Of a stretch of 64,000 nucleotides of DNA, positions 47,700 to 59,889 are shown in pieces. The translations under genes were made by a program, and so were the position numbers. Every line of letters begins with the position of its first letter. The first letter of the stretch is position 1. The DNA is taken from assembly GCA_963457665.1 (NCBI GenBank), contig OY735218.1, forward strand, positions 48,241,680-48,305,679, given 5' to 3'. This DNA is from Thysanoteuthis rhombus (taxonomy: Eukaryota > Mollusca > Cephalopoda > Oegopsida > Thysanoteuthidae). The notes under the pieces were generated by a model. The model searched no databases. It was not told the DNA's origin and worked only from the letters and a program-made list of their open reading frames with translations.

Positions 47700-47969
47700 T
47701 ATAGATAGATAAATGGTGGCATATATGTAAGTCTTCGCTATTTTTAGAATTTCTTGATAAGTTAAGTGCTTTTTAGCTTTTCTGTTGACATTAAAAATGC
47801 TTGCAATGTATTTTTTTGTCCACTTTCTTTCCACAATTCTTTTAATGTCACAAGGGCAAGTTCTATTACGTCCTTGTTTTGTTTTGCTTCTAAATGATTC
47901 TTTCTTCACAGCATTCAGCAAAATACTTTTGGCAGGATTCAATTTTTCTATTAGTGACATTGACCCCAA
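47700..47969 (-). other. Unassigned coding-like frame outside the microsatellite
   Basis: The N-terminal roughly 90 residues of a longer minus-strand frame start MGSMSLIEKLNPAKSILLNA and include KQGRNRTCPCDIKRIVERKW. They have balanced composition, while the remainder is TA-derived Tyr-Ile repeats. No domain recognised. It could be a decayed exon or chance. Confidence 0.2.
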
Positions 47970-48082
47970 CAGAGAAATAGAAATAGAAGAGAAAAGAAAA
48001 TGGGCAGCTTACAAATAGTTTTATGAAATGGAAAAATCCCAAAATAGAAGAGATTCGGTGAATGATGAAAATAAGTGATATT

Positions 48083-48456
48083 GCAGTAGTCCCCCTTTAT
48101 AATGTGGGTGTTTGGGTCCAAGAACGACAACCATGTTATAACTGGTTCACAGAAAATCAAGAGTTAATTACAAGTGCTAAACAAGTTTACTGATGAACAA
48201 AGGTGTCGTCTTTATCACAAAATTAAAAGACATTATACGTTAAAAAAATATGTAATTATATGTTATCTAAAAGTGATTTGAAGAAAGCTGATATTCTAGT
48301 CATACTAAGTCTTTGAATGAAATTTTGTATTTATTCATGGTTTTTATGCACCAGGGGGCAACAATATAGGCCAAATGTCGAGATCCACTAATCGCTGCCT
48401 TATATCGCAAAGAGTGAAATATGCTATAGTGAACTGTGCTTTATCAAGGGATTCCT
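48083..48456. mobile_element. Possible pogo/Tigger-like non-autonomous element
   Basis: The left end 'cagtagtccccctttataat' and the reverse-complemented right end 'caggaatcccttgataaagc' resemble each other. They also resemble the CAG.AGTCCCC..TATA start of short pogo-like elements, whose internal 'ccatgttataac' and 'tatatcgcaaag' text is typical. The TIRs are imperfect and a TA duplication is not clear. Confidence 0.35.
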
Positions 48457-48614
48457 GGAGTGTATTTTTTTGCTGACATGTCTCCTTGTATACTTCATAA
48501 TTTTTCATTTATGCACTCTGAGTTAACATTCTGCAAGAAATATTTTTACTTCATAGTAAAAGCTACAACTCAAATGTAAGTGAAAAATACTGTATCACAT
48601 GTGACATCTATATT

Positions 48615-49195
48615 TTCAGTGTTTGAAATTAAAGACCATCAACCAAAACTGTCAACATAGGTTTCTTCAGTTTTTAAGTTGGCCTGGCTGGCCAGCTATG
48701 TGTGTAAATGGGCCGCAACTATGCTGAAGGCTGAAAATTTATTTAAATATTTACTTCATGTTATGTCAATAAAAATGTTTTTCTTTTCGGAACTGTCATC
48801 TAACAGCTTCCAGTGTTGGGGGTAATCAATTAAAAAACAGTAAAAAAGGTGATTGATGAATAATTTACTTCTCTCACCTTTTCTGGATCATTTAAAAAGT
48901 CAGAATTTTGAAAAAAGTGATTACACTGCTGGACTCAAACTCAGGGACCAATTTATCAAAAACTTTCTCGACTCTTTTGCAGGCAGGTTGGAGGTGGGAT
49001 TTTAAAAAAAATACATATAGACATGATAATGAGCAAATGTTTAAATTTTAAGCCAGCTAGCTCCATTGATGAGGCTTGTACACTTGACACATACATAGCC
49101 AGCCAGCCAAGTAGAATCACTTAAAAACTGAAGAAACGTATGTTGACTACATTGACTGCTTTGGTCAACAGTTTTTAATGGAAATATACACAACA
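48615..49195. repeat. Family M inverted pair
   Basis: The left end has 'aaactgtcaacataggtttc' and 'tcagtttttaagttggcc'. The right end has the same text reversed ('cacttaaaaactgaagaaac', 'ggtcaacagttttta'). Both ends also share a GCCAGCC/GGCTGGC run. The inner part is a reverse-oriented M copy ('gttgggggtaatcaattaaa'). Can fold into a hairpin with arms of roughly 100 bp or more. Confidence 0.65.
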
Positions 49196-50325
49196 AAATT
49201 TCAGATTCGAAAGAATGTCTCCTCTTCCAATGGGATTTGAACTCACAAACCTTTTTTTATTGGAACTTCCTATTTCATTCCAGAATGCCTTAACGACTTC
49301 GCAAGTGGTTTCAAAATCGGGATCCACAGACAATCAGGGATCTGTCAAATAAGATTGTGATTCTTGTTGAAGAGAAATTTGATCCTTCATACAGCAATCA
49401 AAAAAACTGACTATTGTTCGCAGAATTCGGATAATTGTAATCCATTTTAAAAGTACACGATTTTTAATGTTCAAAAATTGCTTTTTTTTGTCTAATAAGA
49501 AAAAGCTGAATGAAGATTCTAGCAGAATATTTCTTTTATAAAAAGGGGTCTTTGAGATTTCAAAATTTCAAAACTACTGGACTGGGTTACAAAATCCACA
49601 GTCATCTATACTTAGCACTATGACACTAATTTGCCCACTTGTAGTTATAAGTGTAGTTAAAGGTAGTACGCAATCTATCACATTGTTTTATTGTACAGGA
49701 TATTTCTTTGACCAACTGGCATTAATGAACCAATTCCATTTAATTGTGACTGCAAAAATACTATGTACAATTGAATTATGGTAATTATCAAAAAAACATT
49801 TTAGATAAAGATCAAAAATATGGAAGAATCAATTTATATCACTGACTTATGATAACAAAAAAGACAAGATCCTCCCATGTGACAAAGCATATTGGGAAAT
49901 GTTTGTCTCCATTTTAAACGATACAGGATTTGTTCATTGAAGGTCTACTCATTGATTCTATACCAATCGTACATTTTCATGGTGCCTTACTACCGACCCT
50001 CCCCATTCCTAAATCAGGCTTCAGACTAGTTGTAGCAAGTATGAAGCTATAGACTTTTTCTGTAAAAGTAAACTCCTTTTCTACATAAATCCAAATACCC
50101 TGCTATTAACCCACAGCTGGGGGCAGAAGTAGATTCATGTCTTTCATGGAGGTAGTAGTGAGAAATGAACATAAGCAGCCTATGTTTGCTGATTCAGTTT
50201 TTGGTGCTGGTAACTCATTGACTGACTTGTATGAATTGATTCAGACAGATAACATGCCTGAATTAGATTAATGAAAGTATCAGCTGATTAATTACTTGTA
50301 ATTGCTAAAATATACAAACAGGGAA
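49196..50325. other. No recognised feature
   Basis: AT-rich, no supported gene. Confidence 0.45.
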
Positions 50326-50330
50326 TAACA

Positions 50331-50416
<86 letters not shown>

Positions 50417-50468
50417 ATATATATATATATAGACATATATATATATATATATAAACACACATATATAT

Positions 50469-50513
<45 letters not shown>

Positions 50514-50521
50514 TAGATATA

Positions 50522-50569
<48 letters not shown>

Positions 50570-50580
50570 TAGATAGATAT
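50331..50580. repeat. Very long (TA)n tract with CACA/GATA interruptions
   Basis: The longest TA-dominated tract in the window. It directly precedes a SINE tail. Confidence 0.97.
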
Positions 50581-50597
50581 ATATTGATATATATTTA

Positions 50598-50925
50598 CAT
50601 GATTATAAATTGCATTATATTATATAAAAACTCTATGTGAAATGATCCCCCGTTATTGCATGGTGAATGTATCATTTGGCCTAGACAACATAAATAGAAT
50701 AAACAATATTAAGAAATGGTGCTGCTGCAGGAATCTAACCTGCAGTCAGTATGGTAGCCACTATTGTGTTGCTTTTACCATTGAGTTGAACTTTTTATAA
50801 TCATTCTGTGGGATCATGTATCCCTTTCTTGATAACACCATTACCCTATCGGTGACACGTTCGATTCCTGCAGCAGCCCCATTTTCTTTAATTGTTTATT
50901 CTATTTACATTGTCAAAGTTGAATG
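50598..50925. repeat. Two S1 SINEs joined head-to-head (copy C)
   Basis: The left copy reads on the minus strand: tail at 50,598, tRNA-like head at about 50,717-50,791. Its head contains GGTTAGATTCC on the minus strand and an A-box-like 'caatggtaaaagcaacaca'. The right copy reads on the plus strand: 'cacgttcgattcctgcagca' and 'ttaattgtttattctattta'. The junction 'cattctgtgggatcatgt' also occurs after copy A at about 980. The head is tRNA-derived; I cannot say with certainty which isoacceptor. Cephalopod SINEs with tRNA heads are known. Confidence 0.75.
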
Positions 50926-51033
50926 ATATATCAGTTATGTAAAAAAAGTAATAAAATATTTCATCAAATCATAGGTGTTCCTGTGGGCATTGATCCTGCA
51001 CTCTATCAGGCAAATTTGTTTGTATATCTGTGT

Positions 51034-51038
51034 ATATA

Positions 51039-51119
<81 letters not shown>

Positions 51120-51137
51120 AGATAGATAGATAGATAT
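51034..51137. repeat. (TA)n(GATA)n microsatellite
   Basis: Seen directly. Confidence 0.97.
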
Positions 51138-51504
51138 AGAAAGAGCAAGAGTGACATTATCTACGTGATAGACTGGCTTATAGAGAGATAGAGCGTACAG
51201 GATATGCAAAATCAAGTCATCATATGGGCTAGGAGATTGTCAGGGATACCCTGCAAGGACTTTCATGGCATTTCTTAGGGCAATATGGTTTCTCTAATAA
51301 TGCCCATCATTTCACTTAGTAACATGTGACAGGTTCTACTGGATCAAATAGTAATAGTAGTAAAAAGTAATCCACAACTTGACCTTTTGGAAGGTTTATT
51401 CATACCTCCCCCAAAGGAATTCCTTAAAATTGAACACAAACTACCTTACCCTAAGATCTTTTAGAAGAGATTAAAGTTAACATCTAACATGAACAAGTGC
51501 AAAC

Positions 51505-51605
51505 ACACATGCACATACACAAGCACAGATACACACACACACACACATGCAGACATCAATGGACAGGAAGAGAGAGAGAGAGAAAGAGAGACAGAGAGGG
51601 GTGGG
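51505..51605. repeat. (CA)n and (GA)n low-complexity tract
   Basis: Seen directly. A related 'gacaggaag' context recurs near 51,905. Confidence 0.85.
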
Positions 51606-51619
51606 GGAAAGAAAAATTA

Positions 51620-51832
51620 CAGTTCTTCATGTGTTGTTTGTAACTGTTGTCAATAATGCTTTATCATTAAGAATAGGTAGAGCTGAACTTGGGGTCTAAA
51701 ATTGGAATCCATATTTTTAGACTTGAACATATTGAACCAATGCTGAACAGTTTGCACTTTGATTGTGTTCAATCCAAACACTTTGCTGACATAACCAATC
51801 AATCTTCTATTTTGAATTTGGGGTAACATCTA
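51620..51832 (-). pseudogene. Mariner transposase N-terminal HTH remnant, second locus
   Basis: The minus strand reads VSKVFGLNTIKVQTVQHWFN followed by MFKSKNMD, the HTH and FRSGD-like region of mariner transposases. Parallel to 34,083-34,335, with different breaks. Shared DNA text includes 'gtcaataat' and 'ttaagaa' at matching positions. Confidence 0.65.
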
Positions 51833-52034
51833 ATACAGTTATGTTCAAACACACATACATACACACACACACACATGTACACATATTGCAAATATCTATC
51901 GACAGACAGGAAGATAAATTACAGTTATTTCTGGAGTCCAGTCTAATTCAAGTAACTTTGAATAAGTGTTTCCCGCACTTTTCAAGTCTACTGCCACCTT
52001 TTAGAATTACCCCCCCCCCAACACACATACATAC

Positions 52035-52640
52035 ACATGTCATCATCATAATAATCAATCTTCTATTGTCTGTTGTTGGACATAGACCTTCTCCAAGATT
52101 TGCCACAGATCTCGATTGTAGGCATCACAGAGCTAGTATTTTCTGAACCTGTCCAGTTTGTCTTGCCGTCTCTTATTCTACTGGTCTCAGTTTCCCATTT
52201 GATCTCTGTGGATCCTTGTTGAGAGTCGTGATGTCAATTGGTTGTTTGCCATTCTTGCAACATGACAAACCCATTGCCATTTGAGTTTCCTTGTGGATTT
52301 TATGATGCATCAGACTCCTGATTCTCCTCTAATATACTATGATGCCTTGGGGTCTCTCCATGTGAGGTTGAGCATGTGGGTTAGTCTCTTGGTTAGGTCC
52401 CACGTTTCAGCTCCATATTTGACTTTCAAGAGAATGCATTGATTGTATACCTTTGTTTTTAGAACTAATGGGATTTTCTTGTTCTTGAAAGTTTAGCTTG
52501 CCCTACTGAAGGCTTGCCATCTAAGAGTGATTCTTTGCTTGTTTTTTTCTTCTTTTGAAGAAATCATGGAGATTCATTGTCCTACGTAGATGTAGTGGTC
52601 TACTTTCTCAAGCTTTGAAGTCTCTCAAAAAGGAGACATT
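52035..52640 (-). pseudogene. RA LINE 3' fragment
   Basis: 'catcatcataataatcaatc', 'tgttggacatagaccttctc', 'gttgtttgccattcttgcaa' and 'tttcagctccatatttgact', then 'ttcttgttcttgaaagttta'. Reaches slightly past the thumb region, with a T-rich interruption at 52,535-52,560. Confidence 0.85.
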
Positions 52641-54475
52641 AAAAATAATTGAATTTCAATATTTTCTTTGAATTTGAGCACTTCTTCTTCATTCAAGCAT
52701 ACATATATTTCATAAATTTAATCAGAATATTGATGTGTGTTCTCCCTTGCTCTTCTTACTACTCTTAATTTTCCAAAGCTCCTTACAACCCCCCTAGCCT
52801 CAAGGCTCCCCTTTAATCTTACAGTGCCCCACTGTTGTAAATAATATTTCAAGTAAAGCTGATTTTTATATAGAAGATAGAAAAATTCAACAAAGGAATT
52901 ATTGAAGTACAATGAGCATTGCATTTCAAAGGCTATAATTTGGGAAATTAAAGATAAGTGAAAACAAGCTTTGATCTTGATTCTTTTGGCTGGGGTAGAT
53001 AGACAGAAAATTTAAGACTTGAGTCTTTATGTGATTTTTCAAGATTATCTGGGGTTTTTTTTCAAATGGCTTTGTGAGCTTGAAATTCAACAAAATATCA
53101 TCCAGTGATGAAAACAAAAAATAGATATCATATCTATTTCTTGATGAATAAAGGATAATTTCAAAGCTTTTGCCAATCTGTTATAATTATAACTCAACAA
53201 AGGAATTTTTTAAATACTTAGCTCTCTAGTCTTAACAGAAGACCCTGAGAAATGCTCTATCTTTCCTGATTTTGTACATTTTTGAGTTAAATCTTTAGAA
53301 TGGATCCTATGTACAAAAATGAAAATTCTGAATACAGGATTTTTTGATGACGTGTCGAGGCCAAGAATAGAACAATGAAGATTTCACAGAGATTAAATAG
53401 TGTTACAGGAAAGGAGTTGTTGAGGAAATAATACATACAGCAGTATGTAGAATACAAAAGGAAGACAAAGAAATTTCAGAAGAGTGGCTATGTATATAAT
53501 TAATGCTGTTGGGTGAAAGTAACAAAAAACATTAGTTAACATCCTAAGGCACTGAACATGTTTATGAGTTGCTCATCTGTGATTTGAGAGAACATTTCTT
53601 AAACTTATTTATTTATTTAAAAATTTTCTGCTGATGTGCATGTATGATCTAATTAAAAATAAATTACAAACCAATTTTTATTCATTTATTTTAGGTTTTC
53701 TAGAAGAATACATTTACATGTGTTTTTCATTTGTATTTAAATGGATTCATTTTCAAACAAAAAATTCTTTTTTTTTTTTTGGCAACCATCATAAGGTTAT
53801 GCCAGAATAAGAACCGACAAGAAAAAAATAATTTGGTTTCAAGAATTCTTACAAATGTATTCTAAAAAAAAACCTTTCCAAGTTTTGCGAGTATGATATT
53901 TTCTATGCTGTGTAAATATAGAAACAGAAATTGCAAATGAATCACTTTTATGATATTCATATATGAATATTATTGCCACCATTTTCGTCTTGGTCAACTT
54001 GAAAAATTTTTGATTCAAACAACTTTTGGACCCTTTACATCCTCATTTCATATTGTATCATCTAATGATGAAAATGGTATTGCTTTTTTGTCCAAGTCCT
54101 CTTAATTTATTTTCAATGTTTTGAACTATGCTTCTATGTCTTAGACCAAGATTCATTCTTTGGATAAAGGCTATTCACAAATTCATTTAATTGGAACGAG
54201 TTTTAGTTTCTGCTTAAAGCAAATATATTGCCTGTTGACTCTTTCTAAATTAATAGCCTCTATTAATTTAGAAAGTGTCTGTCGACAATATACATCACCC
54301 CTTTCTCTTACTGAAGCAGTAAGACAAAAGGGAGATGTAATTTGAAGCCTGGGCTACTGACTTGACAAAATGCTGGGAATCTTCTGACTTATTGATCTGA
54401 GTGACTATGTTAAGATCTACCTCACCTGAGCTCAGCAGTTTTCCTCTTAACCACACTTTCACTCAAAAGAATTTG
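52641..54475. other. No recognised feature
   Basis: AT-rich. 54,243-54,275 contains a short inverted repeat ('tctaaattaatagcctctat' against 'taatttaga'), unremarkable in AT-rich DNA. No gene. Confidence 0.45.
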
Positions 54476-54479
54476 ATGC

Positions 54480-55075
54480 ACTGGTCTGGTTAGTTACTCC
54501 ATAAAAAACTTTATGCAAACAACGTCTTTTGGCAACATGCTTTGTTGGGAGAGATCAGTTAAAAAATTAGATAATGGGAGGATCAATGAATAAGTTCCTT
54601 CTCATGTCTTTTGTTGGATCATCATAACCTCTGCTGGGCAAGAACTAGGGACCGATTCCGCATATTTGTACGTATAGAATTGAACCCCTCCACCAAAAAC
54701 CTATTTTGGGGGATGGAGTTTGGAGTGAGAGGAAAAAAAACTTCTGGTTAGTCACTCAATAGAAACTTTCATGCAACCAATGCCTCTTGGTACCATGCCA
54801 TGTTGGGGGTGATCATTTGAAAAACTGGAAAAATAGGTGATCAATGAATGTTACTTCTCTTGCCCTTTATCGGACAGTGATCCCTAAAAATTCTGACTTT
54901 CCAACAGACAAGCATATGACAATCTAAAGGACCAATTTAGTACAAATTTGAATTTCAAATTCAAACCTCCTCCAAGAATATGGGAGTAGGTTTAAAAAAA
55001 CCTATTTAGGGGAGAGTTTTTTTTAGACATAATAAGGAGTAATTGTTTAGAATTTTTCTCGAATGAAGTAGGTGT
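54480..55075 (-). repeat. Family M, reverse orientation, inner part duplicated in tandem
   Basis: Two successive copies of the same inner section. The first has 'tctggttagttactcc' and 'ggcaacatgctttgttggga'. The second has 'tctggttagtcactcaatag' and 'ggtaccatgccatgttgggg'. The second continues outward to 'acataataaggagtaa'. Confidence 0.68.
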
Positions 55076-55442
55076 ATGGTGTGGCTATATCTAGGATTTA
55101 TTGCTTAAAGATCAAAGTGGAGTCCACCAGAGATGTACAAAGGGTATTTATACAGATTGCACTTAGAGGGGCACTGTAATCCATTGTGAGTAATCTTTCA
55201 TAGTATGGTCAATTCCAGGGTTGATTTGAGACCATATAGCCTACACTGAGATTGATAAGTAGGTATGAGACACATCCTGGCATACCCCCTCCCATCTCTG
55301 CATCTCCTGGTAATTTCCACCACTGGGCTACTGGTGCTGGTTTGAATAAATCAGTGTGTACAGTAATCAAGCGTTGAAAAAGAAACTGGTTTTTCTTGTC
55401 TGCAGTGTCAAAGGTGAAGACAAATAGACGTTCACCTGATTA

Positions 55443-55780
55443 GTGTTAGAAACCATTAAGCAAAACTGTCAACATAAATCAATTAGGTTTCTCAAGTTTT
55501 TAAGTGAATCTGGATGGCTTTTTTGGAAAATTCCCCCATCCCACCTTAATGTATTCATGCTAAGGTGGTCCTTTAGATCAGCAGAGTTTGCACTTGTTTT
55601 TGTAAATTCAGACTCTTTGATATTCATCGAAAGGCGTAAGAAATAATTTATTCATTGATCACCCCTTTTTCCAATTTTGTAATTAATTCCCCCCACCAAC
55701 ACAGCATTTTGTCAAAATATGTTGGTCATGTGATGGTTTCTTTTACTGACTAACCAGACTTGTCATATATTATTGTTTGA
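55443..55780 (+). repeat. Family M, plus orientation
   Basis: 'aaactgtcaacataaatcaa', 'ctcaagtttttaagtgaatc', then 'ttcattgatcacccc' and 'gactaaccagacttg'. Forms an inverted pair with 54,480-55,075. Confidence 0.62.
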
Positions 55781-55949
55781 AAGTGAGTTCCTCAATATGA
55801 TAAAAACTGTTAATCAAGTCAATACAAGGCTCTCATTTGCTAACTAGAAATAGATCTTTCACAAGATATTTATGTTTTCTCTGTTGCATGAGTAATGTTT
55901 TCATTATCTTCAGGGAACTTCTTGGGCTGGCCCACATAATTAACAGTAG

Positions 55950-56080
55950 AGAGAATAGAATCAGCAAGCCAAACAGGGACAGTTTGAATTCACTTCATAC
56001 TAATGCCTTTGGGGAAGGCATGGTCAGTTCTCTTTCCATCCCTAGCTATGGAAAAATAGCTGGACAGTGACAGCCATTCA
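55950..56080. repeat. Possible S2-like fragment
   Basis: 'ggggaaggcatggtcagttc' and 'cctagctatggaaaaatagc' with 'tggacag' resemble 'aagacatgaatccac' and 'cccagctatgagtaaatagc' plus 'cagacag' at 56,570-56,620. Confidence 0.3.
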
Positions 56081-56504
56081 ATAGTGTAAAATAGTTTGTC
56101 CTGGGCATTAGTCTAGCACTCAGGGCCTGTAAAAACCCACAATAACTTCAAACAATAAATGGGTCTCCCTAGATCAGTGGAGAAATGCAGACAAATTCAA
56201 TGCCTAATGTGTTTGATGATATGAGCGCTTCATGGAGCAGGAGCATCTTAGGCAACCACTAATGTAAAATCTTTCAAAACCTTTCTCGTAATCTTGACAA
56301 AATTCAAAGTTATACCTAGTCAAGTAAACTGAACAGAAAATGTATAAATAGTAGTAGTCAAAATAACAAGACAACATGCATTTTTTAAAGCGTATATATG
56401 CTTGTTTACATCTATAGTGACTACTTATCGTGTTTGATTTGAAACCTTTTGTTTAGGGAGTACTGAATCAGGAGATGAGGAGTGGTGTAAGAGAAAATGG
56501 AATT

Positions 56505-56625
56505 GGCAGAAAACAAGTTTGAGTCTCGTCTGAGGCTGTTTATGATAAATTTGCAATATTGCTCTCTGGAAAGACATGAATCCACTTCCTCCCCCAGCTA
56601 TGAGTAAATAGCCAGACAGACAGAA
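56505..56625. repeat. Possible S2 SINE fragment
   Basis: 'caagtttgagtctcgtctga' is B-box-like and similar to 28,065. Followed by the motif pair also seen at 7,838-7,962. Confidence 0.4.
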
Positions 56626-56639
56626 AAAACCTATAGATT

Positions 56640-57500
56640 GGCCACTTCCATAGCTGTTCCCAGGCTCAGGTAAATGAGGGTTTGGTATGGGGCCAGCAAT
56701 TTTATCTTGTAAAACCTATCCACTACTCTAACTGTGGCAGAATGGTTGCAGCCCTACACTCCAAATGGAGTATAAAGTGATAAATGAGAAAAAAAGCACT
56801 CAATCAAATTAATACTTGCTGACAAATCAGAAACAAAGCCAGAAGCCAATCAGTTTGAAAAAAACAAAAACATTTCACAATAAAAATTTACAAATTCTGC
56901 GTAAAAAAGAAAAAGTAAGAAAAAAAAAATATGCCGAATCAGTGAAAATGGTTGGAGTTAAAAAACATCAAAAAATCAGTGGTGATTAAGTCTTTCACTT
57001 ATTTCATATTGCAAATAAAAAGTAAGTTGTAACATGATGAAATTACACTCAGTCCTTTATGACAATGGGATGAGGAGAATGAGTTAACAAAATATAATGA
57101 AAACAATATATATCTAATGGTTATGATGAGAAGTAGGAATATAGATTTTTATGACTGGTACAAAGGTGTCATCAAGTCTTTTCTGAGTTTTAATGTTCTC
57201 AGCAAGAAACTGCAATAAAATATCTTTGATTCTGCCAACAAAATTGAACAGGGATTGTATATTTACCATAGCATCTCCAAAAGTTTCCAATGGATTTCAA
57301 CAACATTTTTTGGAAGTGTGGGCTATGAGATTAAAAACAATTAATTAAATATTGGAGTGGACACAGGAATTGCTAGGTAGCAGAATTTTTCAGCCTTTCA
57401 TATACAAAAACATTACTGGCATTCCAATTGAAATTATAAATCAACACCTATATTTGCTGCTTTTTACTTTGTAAATTATGTAAATAAGCAGCAGCTTTCT
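56640..57500. other. No recognised feature
   Basis: AT-rich, no supported structure. Confidence 0.45.
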
Positions 57501-57506
57501 TGTATC

Positions 57507-57895
57507 TGTCATTGGACATAGACCTTCCCAGACCACTCTCTCATGGACATTGCGGATTTTGTATTTTCTGAATTTGTATAGCTTGTCATAACATTTCACT
57601 TTTCATCAGCCATGGTTTTGCATATGATTTCTGGGAATTTCTGGGAATCCACGTTGTGAGCTATGTTGTCTCAGCAAAGAGGACGATGTTGTCAGCAAAT
57701 CTGAGGTTACTTAAGTATTTGCCATCTATTTTGATTCCTTTGCATTCCCAGTTTAGGTTCCAGAAAACCGTCTCGGGGCAGGCTGTGAAGAGTTGGGGTG
57801 AGCTAGTATTCCCTTGTCGCACACCTTTTTCTCGTTGGAAGGGCTCAGAGTCTTTATGTAGCCTGATGAAGGAACTACTGTCAGTAGAAGACTGC
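57507..57895 (-). pseudogene. RA LINE fragment with internal deletion
   Basis: The 3' part ('cattggacatagaccttccc', 'ccacgttgtgagc') is joined at about 57,665 directly to RT-domain sequence ('gttgtcagcaaatctgaggt', 'ccgtctcggggcaggctgtg'). On the minus strand this RT part reads EPFQREKGVRQGNTSSPQLF, then later KYLSNLRFADNIVLF. The catalytic FADD box is changed to FADN. Several hundred bases present in the 17.7-kb copy are missing. Confidence 0.85.
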
Positions 57896-58049
57896 TTGTA
57901 GCAACCTGTCCCTCCTCCTAAAAGTGGATAAATTCAATGCATGGGCAAGATAAGATTAAGTTACACTGATGAAAATACTACCAGTCTGGTTTGAACCATA
58001 AATCCAAGATCAGAAAAAAACAAAAACATTGACATAGATTAATTGTGAA

Positions 58050-58155
58050 CCTTTTTGTATGTGAATTTCCAAAAAACAAAAAAGACATTTTCCCTACTCA
58101 TTGAGGGGTGTGTGAGCAAAATTTCAAAAGTTTCTTCTATGAACAGGTCGAACCA
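58050..58155 (+). repeat. Dispersed repeat, partner of 29,750-29,850
   Basis: 'gaggggtgtgtgagcaaaat' and 'ttcttctatgaacaggtc', inverted relative to the 29-kb copy. Confidence 0.55.
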
Positions 58156-58159
58156 GGCT

Positions 58160-58275
58160 AAGTCTAGATAGATAGATAGATAGATATAAATATCAGAATA
58201 CATGAATAACCTAAACCCTGTGACAGTGATTAAACTTGTCTGTTGTGGATAGTGGTGATTGATAATGATATCATC
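58160..58275 (+). repeat. Dispersed segment shared with 9,353-9,450
   Basis: (TAGA)n, 'cagaatacatgaataacc' and 'gtggatagtggtgatt'. Confidence 0.6.
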
Positions 58276-58950
58276 ACAGTGATGGCATCCTAAATAAATA
58301 CTGATGAATTGTATCCGATTTGCTTTTCAAACTATTGATCACCTGTCTTCAATGAATAATTACAAGCTTTTGTCATGGCATAGTTCGAGATTCATTTCTT
58401 AATGACAATGATACTGGTAGAAGTTTGCACTCTCCGAGTGCTTTCTAATCAAAATATTTTATTACTTTCATTGAAATCTTCTATAAAAAATGCATGTTCA
58501 CATTTTACTGACATCCAGACTTGGATTTCGAAATTATTTACGCATCGCTGGATACTTACTAATAAATTGAACTGACAAACTGCATAGCTTCCCAATTACA
58601 GAAGTATTGGCTGGAACAACTGCTCACTAGAATATCAATTCACCAGATTCTATTTCAATGTGCTTTTGATGAGGATTTCAAGACCAATTGAACTTGATAC
58701 ACTCCAGTAACAGACCATCTGAAGTAAAGAGAAATGTTTTCTCCAATTAATTCATTTGATCAATTGTCATAAAACTTGCTGACTTGTTCTTAAATCAAAT
58801 GACAATGTGATTTGTGAGTACACAAGTGGGATGGAACAGTTACTTCTAAATTAAATATGACATAAATTTATATATAACTTCATATTGTCAATAACTTTAT
58901 ACATTAATATAGTGACAATGTCATATAAGAGTTAATATGTTATAAACTCT
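58276..58950. other. No recognised feature
   Basis: AT-rich, no supported structure. Confidence 0.45.
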
Positions 58951-58954
58951 CAAA

Positions 58955-59400
58955 CAAAACTCATTAAAACTATTAAAATAGGTTTCTCTAGGTATAAAAT
59001 TGATCTGGCTGGCTAAATATGTATACATGTATGTATGTTTGTATGTAAGTATCTGGTGTACTGGAACCACTAATAGAGTTAAAGGGCTGAAATTTGAAAT
59101 ATCTATTCTTTAGTATACCTTGAAAAAACATTTTTTTTTTTAATTCCTCCTCCCAATAGCTTTTTTTTTGGGGGGGGGGTAATTTGTAATGTAATTCTAT
59201 GCTGAATTGGTCACTATTATTTGTCTGCTTGCTTGTTGAAACCTCAAACTTTTCTGTTATCCAACTGAAGGCAAAAAAAAGTAACTTATCTATTGATCTC
59301 CCCTTATTCTAAATTTTTGATTGATCACTGCCAAAAATGTTGTTTAGATGGCAGTGCCAATTGATGGACTAACCAGACCAACTTTTCTTTTGAAAAAAAA
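58955..59400 (+). repeat. Family M, near full length
   Basis: 'aataggtttctctagg', 'ttgatctggctggctaaata', 'gtaatgtaattctatgctga', 'taacttatctattgatctcc' and 'gatggactaaccagaccaac'. Contains a G-run in the position where other copies have TTTTGGGTT-like text. Confidence 0.68.
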
Positions 59401-59505
59401 TCTATATTTTCCCTCTTAAAGTTTATTTATACTTTTCATGAATTTTCCTTGCAAAGATTTAATCTCATGCCTTTTACATGTTTCTTCCCAATATGAGACA
59501 AACTG

Positions 59506-59626
59506 AAAAATCTCAGAGCTCAAAATTAACTCAAGCCAATCTCTCCCTGAAGACATTTCAGTCAACAAAATTCAGAGCTGAAAATTGACTCAAGCCAGTC
59601 TCTCCCATAAGACATTTCAGTCAACA
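59506..59626. repeat. Two tandem units of about 59 bp
   Basis: 'gacatttcagtcaaca' and 'ctcaagccaatctctccc' or 'ctcaagccagtctctccc' occur twice at 59-60 bp spacing. Confidence 0.85.
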
Positions 59627-59889
59627 GGTAAAAATGAATTCTTATTTTTGAGAATAAGTAAGCGCCAGTATTCTGAACTTTTTATTGACTAATTTGTGTT
59701 TGCTTATCATAGTTTTGCATTACTAACATGATAACATTAAGAATTTAAAGAGAAAGAGAAAGAAAGAGAATTAAAACAACCACACTAAAGCAATCTTTCT
59801 GAGGACAGGAACAATGCATTGTACAAACACCAGCAGTGCAGAGGAAACTAATGAAACTATACAAAAATCGAAATTTCTTTTATATTCCT

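Noticed and set aside
50717-50791. Functional tRNA gene
   Set aside because: Box-like motifs are degraded, stems cannot be completed, and the same sequence recurs as a SINE head at other loci.
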